Below, piece by piece: positions 1 through 9,918 of a DNA stretch of 64,000 nucleotides. The notes under the pieces were generated by a model. The model ran no database searches. It was not told the DNA's origin and saw only the letters and a list, made by a program, of their open reading frames with translations. The first letter of the stretch is position 1, and each line of letters opens with the position of its first letter. Both the position numbers and the translations under genes were made by a program. This stretch comes from Williamsia sp. (GTDB lineage: Bacteria > Bacteroidota > Bacteroidia > Chitinophagales > Chitinophagaceae). The stretch lies in contig JADCRZ010000001.1 of assembly GCA_015069695.1 (NCBI GenBank), positions 372,001 through 436,000 on the forward strand, read 5' to 3'.

Positions 1-2782
1 GCGAAGTAGAGATGATAGTATTGGGAGCAGCCGTATTGCGCAGGACAGAAAGGTTGGTGGAACCGGCATTTGCCGTAGCGATATCCGGTTTTCCATCACC
101 GTCCAGATCGCCGGCGGCAACAGCAAAAGGCTGCACGCCGGTGGCAAAATCGACTCTTGGAATAAAAGAAGCAAAGTTGATGCCCCCTCCTACAGTTTGG
201 TCATTGTGCAGCACAGACACTGTATTGGATCCGAAATTGGCGACGACGAGATCAGGTTTGCCATCACCGTCTATATCACTGGCAACTACACCATTGGGAT
301 TGTTGCCGGTAGCAAAACTCCGCGGTGCTCCAAAAGAAGAAGCATTGATCATGCCAGTAACAACCGTACTGCGCAGGACGGAAACAGTATTGGATTGTTC
401 GTTTGCTACAGCAATATCCGGCTTTCCGTCCGCATCCAGATCGCTCACTATTATATAGCGAGGTGTGTTGCCTGCTTCAAAGTCGGTTCTGGGTGCAAAA
501 GAAGAAGCATCTATGATGCCGGTTTTAGCCGTATTGCGCAGTACAGAAACCGTTCCGGCTGCAAGGTTGGCTACCAGTATATCAGGTTTGCCATCAAGGT
601 CTATATCCCCGATGGTTACGGAAAAAGGCTGGGAGCCTGTAGGGAAGTCTACTTTTGTTCCAAAGGCAGCAGTTCCGGAAGAAGTATTTTGCAGCACCGA
701 AATGGTGGAAGAACCGGCATTCGCCACTACAACATCAGGTTTGCCATCACCATCCAGGTCACCAATGGCTATTGAGCGGGGCTCGTTCCCCACCGGAATT
801 TCCGTCCCGAATAAAAAAGAAGTCGTCGCCAGTCCCCCGGAAGCTGTCCTGTTTTCTCTTACCACGATGATGTTATTGGTGGGATGGGCTTCCACCATGT
901 CTGGTTTGCCATCACCGTTCAGGTCGCCCAGCGCAACAAAATAAGGAAGGGTGCCGGAAGCAAACTGCAGGCCTTCTTTGTAGAAATTGTACGGTATGCC
1001 CGTGCCATAAGGATTGCTGGACGTAGTAACAAAAGGCTTGGAGGAATAACCCGTCAAGCCGTTGGCTCCGTTAAGCACGGAAACAGGCTGATAATTGGTG
1101 CCCGGTGGTACAATGACGGTTAAGCTGGTAGCGGATCCTCCGGTTACAAGCGCTTTAACCGTTCCAAAAAGAACCATATTGTCAGAAGGCGTGGCATTGA
1201 AGCCGGATCCCGTAATGGTAACTGTTGAACCTACGGGGCTGCTGAGCGGGTTCACAGTACTGATCTGGGGTACAGAGGAAAGTGACGAGGCATTTGCTCT
1301 CAGCACAGAAACACTGAATGTGGAATTATTTGTGATGACGACCTCGGCGATTCCGTCGCCGTCCAGGTCGCTGAGGGTAATGCCGCTGCCTGCATTGTCG
1401 CATGGAAAATCCACTTTTGCAGCAAAGGAAGAGGAGGTAATGCTGCCCGCAATAGCCGTATTGCGCAGTATGGAAACCGCATTTAACTGTGTTGTCAATA
1501 TATCCAGCTTTCCATCTCCGTCAACATCGCCGAGCGAAAGACTACCCGGGGAAGTTGCAAGGTCAACTCTTGGCTGAAAGGAAGTTGAACTGATGTTGCC
1601 CGGATTGGCCGTATTTCGCAATACAGACACGCCGAAAGACGCTCTGGTTACCACATCGGATTTGCCGTCGCCATCCACATCGCCTACAGCGAGTGACCGG
1701 TAATTGGTTTCCACAGCAAAATCAACATGGGGAGCAAATGAAGCAGCTGTTATGCTACCTATATGTGATAGATTCCGCATAACAGAAACGAAGCCCAGCT
1801 CACTGGAGGATAGGTTCTGGTGGGCTGTAATCAGATCTGGCTTGCCATCTCCGTCAACATCGCCTGTTGTGACCGTATTGAGGAACCCGGCTGTCGGGAC
1901 ATCAACCCTGGGCGCAAAAGAAGACACACCTAAGATTCCAGCTGTAGAAATATTCCGGAATACGCTTACTGAATTCAGACCTGGATTGAGGCTTGCCAGA
2001 TCAGGTTTGCCATCTCCGTCAAAATCTGCAACAGTCAATGAAGAACCGTAAGGCATAGTGGAAGTCCCCAGCGCCAATTGTGCCGTCTGGAAAGATGAAG
2101 CATCGATGTTACCAGGGGTAGAATTATTGCGCCACAAAGTAAGGGTATTGTAGTAACCGCTGGCCCCTGCAATATCCAGTTTGCCATCTCCGTCGAGATC
2201 TTTTACTACAACAACATCATGGATAGAGCTGGAAGCCAGGTTGACCCGGTTAGCAAAAGAAGCAGGCGTAACGCTCCCGGTGGCAGACACATTGCGGTAT
2301 ACCGAAACACCTACAAATCCCGCCACGATCAGATCAGGCTTTCCATCGCCGTCCAGATCGCCCGTGGTAACAAAGCTGGCTGCATAGTCTGTGGGAAAAG
2401 CTACCCTGGGCTGGTAATAATCGGCTGGCAGTCCTGTGCCGGAAGGATTGACAAAGGTGACTGCAAAGGGTTGGGGCGCGTACCCGGTCAGTGAAGTGGC
2501 TGTGTTTAGCACCGACAAGGGTTCGTACGTAGCACCGGTGGGCACGATAACAGTGAGGCTGGTAGCACTGCTTCCGGTTACAGCAGCCCTTACTGCGCCA
2601 AAATAAACGATGTTGCCAGAAGCAGTTGGGTTGAACCCTGTACCGCTGATAGTAAGGTTTGTTCCTGCCGGACCACTGGCTGGACTGAATGAGCTAATAA
2701 CGGGTTGTGCAGCAGCGTGGAACACAAGGAATAACTGAACAAATACAAAGAGCTGACAAATGGGGGTAAAATTTTTTGACAT
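1..2782 (-). CDS. IPT/TIG and FG-GAP (VCBS) repeat surface protein, 3' end outside window
   Basis: Secreted repeat protein, probably at the cell surface; no enzymatic function can be assigned. The frame is open from an ATG at 2782 to the left edge (about 927 codons), so the C-terminus is missing. A hydrophobic signal peptide ends near residue 26 (HAAAQ). An IPT/TIG domain follows (FSPASGPAGTNLTISG), then many FG-GAP units of about 60 residues, each with a DxDGDGKPD calcium-loop motif and the phrase SVxRNxS. A second IPT domain starts near residue 505 and a further FG-GAP series continues to the edge. Architecture and wording match the complete neighbour at 3447-6656, so the two are tandem paralogues. 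By analogy a T9SS sorting tail is expected outside the window. The protein may form beta-propellers for adhesion or ligand binding. Confidence 0.88.
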   Translation of the reverse strand, partial: MSKNFTPICQLFVFVQLFLVFHAAAQPVISSFSPASGPAGTNLTISGTGFNPTASGNIVYFGAVRAAVTGSSATSLTVIVPTGATYEPLSVLNTATSLTGYAPQPFAVTFVNPSGTGLPADYYQPRVAFPTDYAASFVTTGDLDGDGKPDLIVAGFVGVSVYRNVSATGSVTPASFANRVNLASSSIHDVVVVKDLDGDGKLDIAGASGYYNTLTLWRNNSTPGNIDASSFQTAQLALGTSTMPYGSSLTVADFDGDGKPDLASLNPGLNSVSVFRNISTAGILGVSSFAPRVDVPTAGFLNTVTTGDVDGDGKPDLITAHQNLSSSELGFVSVMRNLSHIGSITAASFAPHVDFAVETNYRSLAVGDVDGDGKSDVVTRASFGVSVLRNTANPGNISSTSFQPRVDLATSPGSLSLGDVDGDGKLDILTTQLNAVSILRNTAIAGSITSSSFAAKVDFPCDNAGSGITLSDLDGDGIAEVVITNNSTFSVSVLRANASSLSSVPQISTVNPLSSPVGSTVTITGSGFNATPSDNMVLFGTVKALVTGGSATSLTVIVPPGTNYQPVSVLNGANGLTGYSSKPFVTTSSNPYGTGIPYNFYKEGLQFASGTLPYFVALGDLNGDGKPDMVEAHPTNNIIVVRENRTASGGLATTSFLFGTEIPVGNEPRSIAIGDLDGDGKPDVVVANAGSSTISVLQNTSSGTAAFGTKVDFPTGSQPFSVTIGDIDLDGKPDILVANLAAGTVSVLRNTAKTGIIDASSFAPRTDFEAGNTPRYIIVSDLDADGKPDIAVANEQSNTVSVLRSTVVTGMINASSFGAPRSFATGNNPNGVVASDIDGDGKPDLVVANFGSNTVSVLHNDQTVGGGINFASFIPRVDFATGVQPFAVAAGDLDGDGKPDIATANAGSTNLSVLRNTAAPNTIISTS

Positions 2783-2837
2783 AGAACCAGGTTATAGATA
2801 AAGAAGTTATTTATCATGCCGGACATAGCTGTTGCCT

Positions 2838-3026
2838 TTACAAGCTCCAAGCACATTTCATAGTTTGAGGCATGGCAGAAGGGGGATCTGCGGCGGTGAT
2901 CATCGTGCCCGGGACGAAATAGCTTAAGAACAAAGCATTGGTTTTCGTTTGTGCCAGCATGCTAGCTGCAATAATAAAGGAAAATACAAACAGCAGATTA
3001 CAGGCAAGCTGTATTCCTTCTGACAT
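2838..3026 (-). pseudogene. Decayed N-terminus of a third FG-GAP-type protein
   Basis: A 62-codon ORF whose first 25 residues look like the signal peptides of both neighbours: a Cys, then LLFVFSFIIAASMLAQ, with the same LFV...AQ ending. After the cleavage site the expected IPT domain is absent. Only a short FVPGT stretch recalls it before a stop. I infer a remnant of a third tandem paralogue. Chance is possible because the ORF is short. Confidence 0.3.
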
Positions 3027-3069
3027 AATGATTGTTTATTGTGTGCACAGACAATCGATGGCCTTTCAT

Positions 3070-3119
3070 AAAAAAGGTTGCAGCATACATGAAAGCCATC
3101 TTTCATGTATGCTGCAACC
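3070..3119 (-). terminator. Perfect 20-bp hairpin with T-tract, minus strand
   Basis: A perfect inverted repeat with arms 3076-3095 and 3100-3119 (20 bp each) and a 4-nt loop. On the minus strand it is followed by six T (3075-3070). This has the form of an intrinsic terminator for the transcript of the FG-GAP gene ending at 3447, although it lies about 330 nt beyond the stop. Confidence 0.6.
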
Positions 3120-3446
3120 CGCTATGCAAGTACTCGTTGTTTCTATTCTGGAATGTACATAATACTCCACGCTCGATAACTTGTTTGATTGATCTTTGGA
3201 TCTTTTGCCGTATACGCCTGCTTGAGTACTATCAGGAGATATTGAATTAGAAGGGATGCTGCCGGTTGTAAGAGCCGGTATCATCAGGTATTTGTAAGCC
3301 TGGCTAAAAGTATGAACTTCTTTCTGTTGAAAAAAACTTTTTAGATTTTATCGCAGAAGCCGGCTTTGCTCTTCCAAAAGATGCAGGTGAACATTCATAC
3401 AATGCACCAGGGTTTACTTTTATGCGAGTATGTTTTTTCCAAGCGT

Positions 3447-6400
3447 CTAAAGCCGTAACAGGACTTTCGCGATGCTTATGCCCGTTATACTGCTTGCCTT
3501 AATATAATAAATTCCTGCCGGCTGTTTGTCCAGGTTAATGCTGGTCTGTATACCGGCTGCCTTTTCAGCTACCGGCAAAACTTCTTTGTGTACAATCCTT
3601 CCGTTTTCATCAAACACTTCCAGCGATACCACTGGCGCTTTCAGATTAGACAGTTGCAGGTGCAGTGTTCCCTTCGCCGGATTGGGATACACTGTCATTA
3701 TTATTGATGCCTGACGAGCCATTTCAACATATGCTGCGGCTACCGGTATGTTTACCCGCAACACGGCTATTGTATTGGCTGCTCCGTTGGCAGCAGCGAT
3801 TTCTGCAATGCCATCACCATTCAGATCGCCCATGGCAACATACATGGGATAACCGGTACTTGCAAAATCTGCCTTGCTTGCAAAGGAAGAAGTTGTGACA
3901 CTGCCGGCTGTGCTGGTATTGCGAAGGATGGAAACCGTGTTGGAGTTCGCGTTGGCTACTGCGAGATCTGTCTTTCCATCGCCATCAGCATCGCCCATGG
4001 CAACGCAGAAAGGATTCATGCCAGTGGCAAAATCAACCTTCGGAGCAAAAGAGGATGTGGATATAGAACCGGGTATGGAGGTATTGCGCAATACCGACAG
4101 CGTATTGGAAGCATAATTGGCTGTCACCAGATCGGGTTTGCCGTCACCATCTATATCACCTGCTGCGATGCAGGGTGGATTGGTGCCAATAGAGAAATCA
4201 ACTTTACCGGCAAACTGAAAGGCATATCCGGTTGTGGTTGTGTTACGCAGCACAGAAACAGTATTGGAGCGCTCATTGGCTACTGCCAGGTCGCGCTTTC
4301 CGTCGCCGTCCAGATCGCAGGTGGCGATATAGCGGGGGTACACACCCACGGCAAAATCTTCCCTGTCTGCAAAGCCGGAAGATTGGATAGAGCCGGAAGT
4401 GTTGCGCAAGATGCCCACTGCACCGGATAGAAGATTGGCCACCAGCAGGTCAGGTCTTCCATCGTCGTCCATATCATCTACGGCTACCGAGTAAGGATAA
4501 GTAACAGGCCCTACAGCAAAATCCACTTTGGGTGCAAAGGACTCGGCGTTGATATTGCCGGAAACAGCGTTGTTGCGCAACACAGAAATGGTACTGGACG
4601 CAGCATTAAGCACAATGATGTCTGGCCGTCCGTCAGCATCTATGTCTTTGATAACAATTGCCCGGGGATCAGTTCCGGTAACAAAATCAACCCTTGGGGC
4701 AAAAGCTGGCATACTGCCGGTTGTACTCGTATTGCGCAGTACGGAAATGGAATTGGATTGTGCATTCACAACTACGAGGTCGTTCTTGTTGTCACCGTCC
4801 AGATCACTCATCGCAACTGCATAAGGCAGCATACCGGTAGCAAAGTTGAGTTGAGGTGCATAGAAGTTGGGCGGTATGCCGGAACCAAAAGGATTTGGAA
4901 AAGTAGTAATAAAAGGTTTTGCAGCATAACCGGTTAATCTGTTAGAGCCATTCATTACAGAAACTGGCTGGTATGTAGCGCCTGCAGGTACGGTAACTGT
5001 CAAGCTCGTGTCAGAGCCACCCAGTACGGCGGCCCGGGCCGCACCAAAGAAAACTGTATTGTAGAGGGCTGCGGGAAAAAAGTTTGTACCCTTGATGGTA
5101 ACTGTTGTACCTGCCTGTCCACTGGCAGGTACAAAGGAAGTTATGACTGGCGGGAACTGGGGAGCCGCTATCTTAACCACGGAAATGGTTGTAGAGAGTG
5201 CATTTGCTGTTGCCACTTCCGGCACCCCGTCACCATCTACATCAAAGACGACCACATCGTTGGGAAGACCGCTTACATAGAAATTCATCTTGTTGGCAAA
5301 CGAAGCGGCTGTTATACCGCCCGTAGAAGAGATGTTGCGCAAAACAGAGAAGTACCGCTGCTCCCGGTTGGCAACAATTATGTCTGGCTTGCCATCGCCA
5401 TCCGCATCACCAATCGCCAGTGTGGCAGGAGTGTTGCCTGTAGTGAAATCTACCTTGTTTGCAAAAGAAGCAAGGGTGATACTGCCGGCAACAGAGGTGT
5501 TGCGCAGAACAGATACATTGGCTTCCGAGGCGTTTGCAGCTATCAGATCTGCTTTGCCGTCACCGTCCATATCACCAATTGCTGCAAAAAACGGATCGCG
5601 GCTTGTGGTGAAATCTATCTTCTCTGCAAAAGAGGCAGTTGTTATGCTGCCTGGTATGGAAGTATTGCGCAACACAGATAAGGTGCTGTTCTGTGTATTT
5701 GCAGTTACGATATCTGTTTTCCCGTCACCATCCACATCTCCGACAGCTACAGAGTTAGGTCTCCCACCTGTCATGAAATCTACTTTTTCTGCAAAAGAAG
5801 CAGTTGTTATACTGCCTGGAGCAGAAGTATTGCGCAACACAGATGCCGAACTGCCATTGCGGTTAGAAATTATCATATCCGTCTTTCCATCAGCGTCTAT
5901 GTCGCCCAGGGCAACATAACTGGGTTCTCCCCCGGTACGAAAAGACACACCTGCAGCCAGGGAGGATGGGGTGAAACTGCCGGGGGTGGATAGGTTGCGG
6001 AACACAAGAACCCTGTCGGAGACCGGATTGGTGATCACAACGTCCAGCCTGCCATCCCCATCCACATCACCGATTGCCGGTTGCCCGCCACCCAATCCTA
6101 CATCAAAGCCGGTTCTTGCCGCAAAGGAGGAGGGAGAAACCGATCCAAGGGCAGATATGTTTCGCAACACATACATCATACCTTCATTCTCATTCACCAA
6201 TACAAGATCAGGCTTGCCATCTCCATCCAAATCTCCTGTTCTGATGTAAGAGGTGGTACTGCCTGGGACTATATCTATTTTGGGCAGGTAAAAATTGTTG
6301 GGTATACTGGTGCCGAACGGGTTGGCAAACGTAGTAACGAAAGGACTGGAAGTGTAACCGGTTAAGCCGTTGCCTGTATTCAGCACCGACAGGGGTTTGT

Positions 6401-6656
6401 AAGTAGCGCCGGCTGGAACTGTTACCAACAGCGTGGTAGATGATCCTCCAATGATTGAAGCTCTTGCTGCACCAAAGTATACAATGTTTTTGGCAGGGTC
6501 TGCATTAAAACCTGCACCGGTGACCGTAACCGTTGTTCCTGTCGGACCGCTGACAGGAACAAACGTTCCGATCTTTGGTTGTGCAAAGGTAGAGGTGGCG
6601 ACACATACAATAACAACAAACAACAGCTTGCATGGGTGGGGTAAAGGCTTATACAT
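3447..6656 (-). CDS. IPT/TIG and FG-GAP repeat protein with T9SS type A sorting tail
   Basis: Complete 1069-residue secreted protein. The signal peptide ends at about residue 26 (STFAQ). An IPT/TIG domain follows (FVPVSGPTGTTVTVTG), then a series of FG-GAP units with DxDGDGKPD loops. A second IPT domain lies near residue 500 (FVPASGQAGTTVTIKG) and a second FG-GAP series follows. The last 80 residues carry a typical T9SS type A domain (VYPNPAKGTLHLQ, then GRIV, PAGIYYIK, KVLLRL). The protein should be exported by Sec, taken through the outer membrane by T9SS and anchored or released there. Ligand and role are unknown. It lies directly upstream of its partial paralogue on the same strand. No clear promoter was seen. 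Confidence 0.9.
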   Translation of the reverse strand: MYKPLPHPCKLLFVVIVCVATSTFAQPKIGTFVPVSGPTGTTVTVTGAGFNADPAKNIVYFGAARASIIGGSSTTLLVTVPAGATYKPLSVLNTGNGLTGYTSSPFVTTFANPFGTSIPNNFYLPKIDIVPGSTTSYIRTGDLDGDGKPDLVLVNENEGMMYVLRNISALGSVSPSSFAARTGFDVGLGGGQPAIGDVDGDGRLDVVITNPVSDRVLVFRNLSTPGSFTPSSLAAGVSFRTGGEPSYVALGDIDADGKTDMIISNRNGSSASVLRNTSAPGSITTASFAEKVDFMTGGRPNSVAVGDVDGDGKTDIVTANTQNSTLSVLRNTSIPGSITTASFAEKIDFTTSRDPFFAAIGDMDGDGKADLIAANASEANVSVLRNTSVAGSITLASFANKVDFTTGNTPATLAIGDADGDGKPDIIVANREQRYFSVLRNISSTGGITAASFANKMNFYVSGLPNDVVVFDVDGDGVPEVATANALSTTISVVKIAAPQFPPVITSFVPASGQAGTTVTIKGTNFFPAALYNTVFFGAARAAVLGGSDTSLTVTVPAGATYQPVSVMNGSNRLTGYAAKPFITTFPNPFGSGIPPNFYAPQLNFATGMLPYAVAMSDLDGDNKNDLVVVNAQSNSISVLRNTSTTGSMPAFAPRVDFVTGTDPRAIVIKDIDADGRPDIIVLNAASSTISVLRNNAVSGNINAESFAPKVDFAVGPVTYPYSVAVDDMDDDGRPDLLVANLLSGAVGILRNTSGSIQSSGFADREDFAVGVYPRYIATCDLDGDGKRDLAVANERSNTVSVLRNTTTTGYAFQFAGKVDFSIGTNPPCIAAGDIDGDGKPDLVTANYASNTLSVLRNTSIPGSISTSSFAPKVDFATGMNPFCVAMGDADGDGKTDLAVANANSNTVSILRNTSTAGSVTTSSFASKADFASTGYPMYVAMGDLNGDGIAEIAAANGAANTIAVLRVNIPVAAAYVEMARQASIIMTVYPNPAKGTLHLQLSNLKAPVVSLEVFDENGRIVHKEVLPVAEKAAGIQTSINLDKQPAGIYYIKASSITGISIAKVLLRL

Positions 6657-7069
6657 AAAGTGGTTTTATAACTTGATCAGGAGCTTTTCGCAGATTATGG
6701 AAGTTCGATAGATCGTGAAAGATTTGTATAAACATCACATCTTACAGGAAAACAATTTCTCTTGCGATTGTCGGTTGAGACAATGGGTATGGAAGTAAAG
6801 GCTTTATATCAAAACGATGGTATCAAAAGGTAGGGAAACGAGGATTGTTGTAGTCCAGATATTGGTAAAGACGAAAACATCAATCGCAGAGCGGTGTTAA
6901 AGCTAAGAACTTCCCGCAATCCAAAAAACAATTTTTTTGCTTTTTCGTCTTGCGCAGCACACTTGCAAGCCAATCATTTTGCTGCATGCTAGATACGTAG
7001 CAGATGTTCGTACTTATATAATAGATTTGTTGATCACAATAAGGAGTTCAAATAATATGTTTGCCCTAT
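6657..7069. other. Intergenic region, divergent between FG-GAP gene and cellulase
   Basis: About 410 bases, AT-rich, upstream of two divergent genes. The only signal I can support is the TAGATTTG at 7022-7029, annotated separately. No operator palindrome or small gene was seen. Confidence 0.5.
7022..7029 (+). promoter_or_regulatory. Possible -7 element (TAGATTTG) for the GH9 gene
   Basis: An exact match to the Bacteroidetes -7 consensus TAnnTTTG, 40 nt upstream of the ATG at 7070. No good -33 TTG was found at the usual spacing, so this is only a half match. Confidence 0.4.
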
Positions 7070-8854
7070 ATGAAAGTAACCAAGCTCTGTTTTCTTGCCA
7101 TCCTTCAATGCACCGGCCTGCTTGCAGCTGCCCAATCTTCCCAGGACATTATCAAGATCAATCAATCCGGCTACTATATCCGGGCGTCTAAAATTGCTGC
7201 GGTAACCAGCGATTACAAAACGGATGAATACGCCGGCTCCAACTTTGGGTTTTTTGTGTTGAAAGCAGAGACGGGGGATACTGTTTACAAAGGAGCCCTG
7301 GGGCCTATCCGGCAGTCAGGCAACTCTTCTATTAAAACAAGGATAGCCGATTTCAGTGCCTTGCAGCTGGCCGGGCAATTCAATATTTATATTCCCGGCA
7401 TCGGCACTTCTTATACGTTCAATATCGGAAATGATGTGCACAGAAAGGCCGCTATAGCTGTGCTCAAGGGATTTTATTACCAGCGCGTGTCGATGCCGCT
7501 GGATGAAAAATACGCGGGTAAATGGCACCGGCCGGCCGGGCATCCTGATACTGCTGTGCTGGTGCATCCTTCTGCGGCCAGTCTGAAACGCCCTGCCGGC
7601 ACCCGGATCTCTACACCGGGCGGCTGGTATGATGCGGGTGATTACAACAAGTATGTAGTTAACGCCGGTATCACAACCGGCACCCTGCTGGCAGCGTATG
7701 AAGATTTTCCGGCTTATTTTGAACAGCTGGAAACCAATATCCCGGAGAGCAGGAATGGGGTACCTGACATCCTGGATGAAGCGCTTTACAACATCCGCTG
7801 GATGCTTTCCATGCAGGATCCGGATGATGGCGGCGTGTACAACAAATGCACAAATGCTGCTTTCGACGGAATGGTACGTCCGGGCCTTACCAAACTGCCC
7901 CGCTATGTTGTACAGAAGGGCACGGCAGCAACCCTTGATTTTGCCGCAGTGCTGGCACAGGCGGGCCGGTTGCTCAAAAAGTTTTCCCGCCAGTATCCCC
8001 GCCTGGCCGACAGTTGCTTACGCGCCGCCGAATCAGCCTGGTCATGGGCACAGAAAAATCCGGCCCTGGAATACAACCAGAACGGGATCAACCAGCGCTT
8101 TGAACCCAAGGTTACCACCGGCGGTTATGGTGACAGAAATTTTTCAGACGAATGGTTCTGGGCTGCTGCCGAGCTGCTGGCTTCAACAGGCAAGAAAGGG
8201 TATTGCGATACGCTTTCCAGTCACGCAGCAGGGCCCGTACAACTTCCCAGCTGGGGCAATGTACGCATGCTGGGGTATTACACCATAGCCCGGCTGCAAA
8301 AGAGCTTGCCTGCTTTCGCCGGCGGACTGGCCGAAGACATGCGCAAACAGGTCATTGCATTTGCGGATGCTTATCTTACCAGGCCCGCTGCCAATGCGTT
8401 TGGTACCGTGATGGGCGGCACCAAGAGCGAGTTCAACTGGGGCAGCAATTCCAATGCCGCCAACCAAGGCATCGCACTGATCAATGCCTATCTTTTCACC
8501 GGCGACAAGAAATATGCAGCAGCCGCTCTCACCAACCTGGACTACCTGCTGGGCAGGAACGCCACCGGATACTCGTTTGTAACCGGCATCGGCCACAAAC
8601 CACCCATGCGCCCCCACCACCGCCCCTCCATCTCGGACGGCATCGACGATCCGGTACCTGGCCTGCTAGCCGGCGGTCCCAACCCCGGCATGCAAGACCA
8701 CGCCTACTACGAACACACAGAACCCGAAACCGCTTACTCCGACACCGACGCTTCCTACGCCTCCAACGAAATCGCCATCAACTGGAACGCCCCCGCTGTG
8801 TACCTCTTCAACGCATTAGAGGCTTTGCAAAAAAGGGTGTGGTCTGAGCCATAG
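7070..8854 (+). CDS. Glycoside hydrolase family 9 endoglucanase
   Basis: Secreted cellulase-type enzyme, expected to cleave beta-1,4-glucan or xyloglucan with inversion. I start at the ATG at 7070, which gives MKVTKLCFLAIL and a clean signal peptide of about 22 residues. An in-frame TTG at 7061 would only lengthen it, although AAGGAG at 7041 sits better for that start. An N-terminal Ig-like (CelD_N) domain occupies roughly residues 25-115. The GH9 (alpha/alpha)6 barrel follows, with GGWYDAGDYNKYV containing the catalytic-base aspartates (about D188 and D191), a PHHRPS motif near 515, and the C-terminal acid in YASNEIAINWN (about E567). No T9SS tail or carbohydrate-binding module is seen. The last residues (WSEP) and the stop lie inside a dispersed repeat shared with the convergent gene. 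Confidence 0.9.
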   Translation: MKVTKLCFLAILQCTGLLAAAQSSQDIIKINQSGYYIRASKIAAVTSDYKTDEYAGSNFGFFVLKAETGDTVYKGALGPIRQSGNSSIKTRIADFSALQLAGQFNIYIPGIGTSYTFNIGNDVHRKAAIAVLKGFYYQRVSMPLDEKYAGKWHRPAGHPDTAVLVHPSAASLKRPAGTRISTPGGWYDAGDYNKYVVNAGITTGTLLAAYEDFPAYFEQLETNIPESRNGVPDILDEALYNIRWMLSMQDPDDGGVYNKCTNAAFDGMVRPGLTKLPRYVVQKGTAATLDFAAVLAQAGRLLKKFSRQYPRLADSCLRAAESAWSWAQKNPALEYNQNGINQRFEPKVTTGGYGDRNFSDEWFWAAAELLASTGKKGYCDTLSSHAAGPVQLPSWGNVRMLGYYTIARLQKSLPAFAGGLAEDMRKQVIAFADAYLTRPAANAFGTVMGGTKSEFNWGSNSNAANQGIALINAYLFTGDKKYAAAALTNLDYLLGRNATGYSFVTGIGHKPPMRPHHRPSISDGIDDPVPGLLAGGPNPGMQDHAYYEHTEPETAYSDTDASYASNEIAINWNAPAVYLFNALEALQKRVWSEP

Positions 8855-8898
8855 TCTTGAGCCATGATTCAAGACCATCCTGTAAATCATGGTTCAGA
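8843..8898. repeat. Dispersed repeat copy 1, between convergent genes
   Basis: Contains the core ATCCTGTAAATCATGGTTCA (8878-8897) plus a diverged inverted arm (GGTCTGAGCCATAG and GAGCCATGATTCAAGACC). Both convergent genes end inside it: the GH9 gene reads SEP-stop at TCTGAGCCATAG and the aldo/keto reductase gene reads SEP-stop at TCTGAACCATGA. Related copies lie at 9919-10006, 25880-25915 and 55073-55180. Confidence 0.7.
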
Positions 8899-9885
8899 TA
8901 GTATTTCCTCAACCCGGTTCAGCTCTTCCTTGCTAAACTGATAATTTTCCAGGCACTTGATCGAATCGGTAATCTGTTCGGGTTTGCTGGCGCCGATGAG
9001 TACGGAGGTGATGCGGGGATCTTTCAGGATCCAGGCAAGGGAGAACTGGGCCAGGCTTTGACCGCGCCGGGTGGCCAGTTCATTGAGCTGGCGTACTTTA
9101 AGGAGCTGGCTTTCGGTGACGCTGCTTTCTTCCATGGCGCCATTGCCCAGGTGCCGCGCTGCCCTGGAGTCAGGCGGAATGCCATGCAGGTATTTATTGG
9201 TGAGCAGTCCCTGCGCCAGCGGTGAGAAAGGAATGCAACCGACGCCTTCGTTGCCCAGCACATCCAGCAATCCTTTCTCTACCCAGCGTTCAAAAAGGGA
9301 ATACTTGGGCTGGTGGATCAGGCAGGGTGTGCCCAGCTGCTTGAGCAGGTCCACCGCTTTTTGTGTTTGCCTGGCAGGATAATTTGAAATGCCGATATAC
9401 AAGGCCTTGCCCTGCCGTACGACCAGATCCAGCGTCGACATGGTTTCTTCCAGCGGCGTTTCAGGATCAGGGCGGTGATGATAAAAGATGTCTACGTATT
9501 CCAGCTTCATGCGCCGCAGGCTTTGGTCGAGACTGGACACCAGGTATTTCTTCGATCCCCAGTCGCCATACGGACCTTCCCACATGGTATACCCCGCTTT
9601 GGTGCTGATGATCAGCTCATCTCGGTGATCCCGGAAATCTTTGTCCAGGATCGTGCCTATCTTTTCTTCCGCCGATCCGGCCGGGCGGCCGTAGTTGTTT
9701 GCCAGGTCAAAATGCGTAATGCCATGGTCGAACGCGGTGCGCAGGATCGTCCGGCATTTCTCCAGCGGGTCTACCTCGCCGAAGTTGTGCCAGAGCCCCA
9801 GCGAAAGCGCCGGCAGCTTCAGCCCGCTGTTTCCGCACCGGCGATATTCCATCTGTTGATACCGTTGAGCATGAGGAATGTACAT
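8887..9885 (-). CDS. Aldo/keto reductase, YghZ (L-glyceraldehyde 3-phosphate reductase) type
   Basis: Cytoplasmic NADPH-dependent reductase of small aldehydes. I chose the ATG at 9885 (MYIPHAQRYQQMEYRRCG), which matches the known N-terminus of E. coli YghZ (also called GpR). A start at 9918 would add 11 unlikely residues. The TIM-barrel tetrad is visible: Asp and Tyr in HFDLANNYG, Lys in IISTKAGY, His in IFYHHR. The GPYGDWGSKKYL segment and the PLAQGLLTNKYL signature are diagnostic of the YghZ group. The length (332 aa) is near the family's 346. Repeat copies lie at both ends of the gene: copy 1 holds its stop and copy 2 lies just upstream of its start. The physiological substrate is unknown; methylglyoxal detoxification is reported for the E. 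coli enzyme. Confidence 0.9.
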   Translation of the reverse strand: MYIPHAQRYQQMEYRRCGNSGLKLPALSLGLWHNFGEVDPLEKCRTILRTAFDHGITHFDLANNYGRPAGSAEEKIGTILDKDFRDHRDELIISTKAGYTMWEGPYGDWGSKKYLVSSLDQSLRRMKLEYVDIFYHHRPDPETPLEETMSTLDLVVRQGKALYIGISNYPARQTQKAVDLLKQLGTPCLIHQPKYSLFERWVEKGLLDVLGNEGVGCIPFSPLAQGLLTNKYLHGIPPDSRAARHLGNGAMEESSVTESQLLKVRQLNELATRRGQSLAQFSLAWILKDPRITSVLIGASKPEQITDSIKCLENYQFSKEELNRVEEILSEP

Positions 9886-9918
9886 GTGAGTTTTTGATAA
9901 AGATAATAGATTCTGCAC

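Larger units (their letters stand above)
2783..3446. other. Intergenic region between the two FG-GAP genes
   Basis: About 660 bases without a convincing intact gene. It holds a possible decayed signal-peptide ORF (2838-3026, minus) and a strong hairpin (3070-3119). The rest is AT-rich and shows nothing I can name. No TAnnTTTG element was found just upstream of the 2782 start. Confidence 0.6.

Noticed and set aside
12-6249. Many plus-strand ORFs opposite the FG-GAP genes
   Set aside because: They are antisense shadows of the repeated DxDGDGKPD coding units and carry no independent features.
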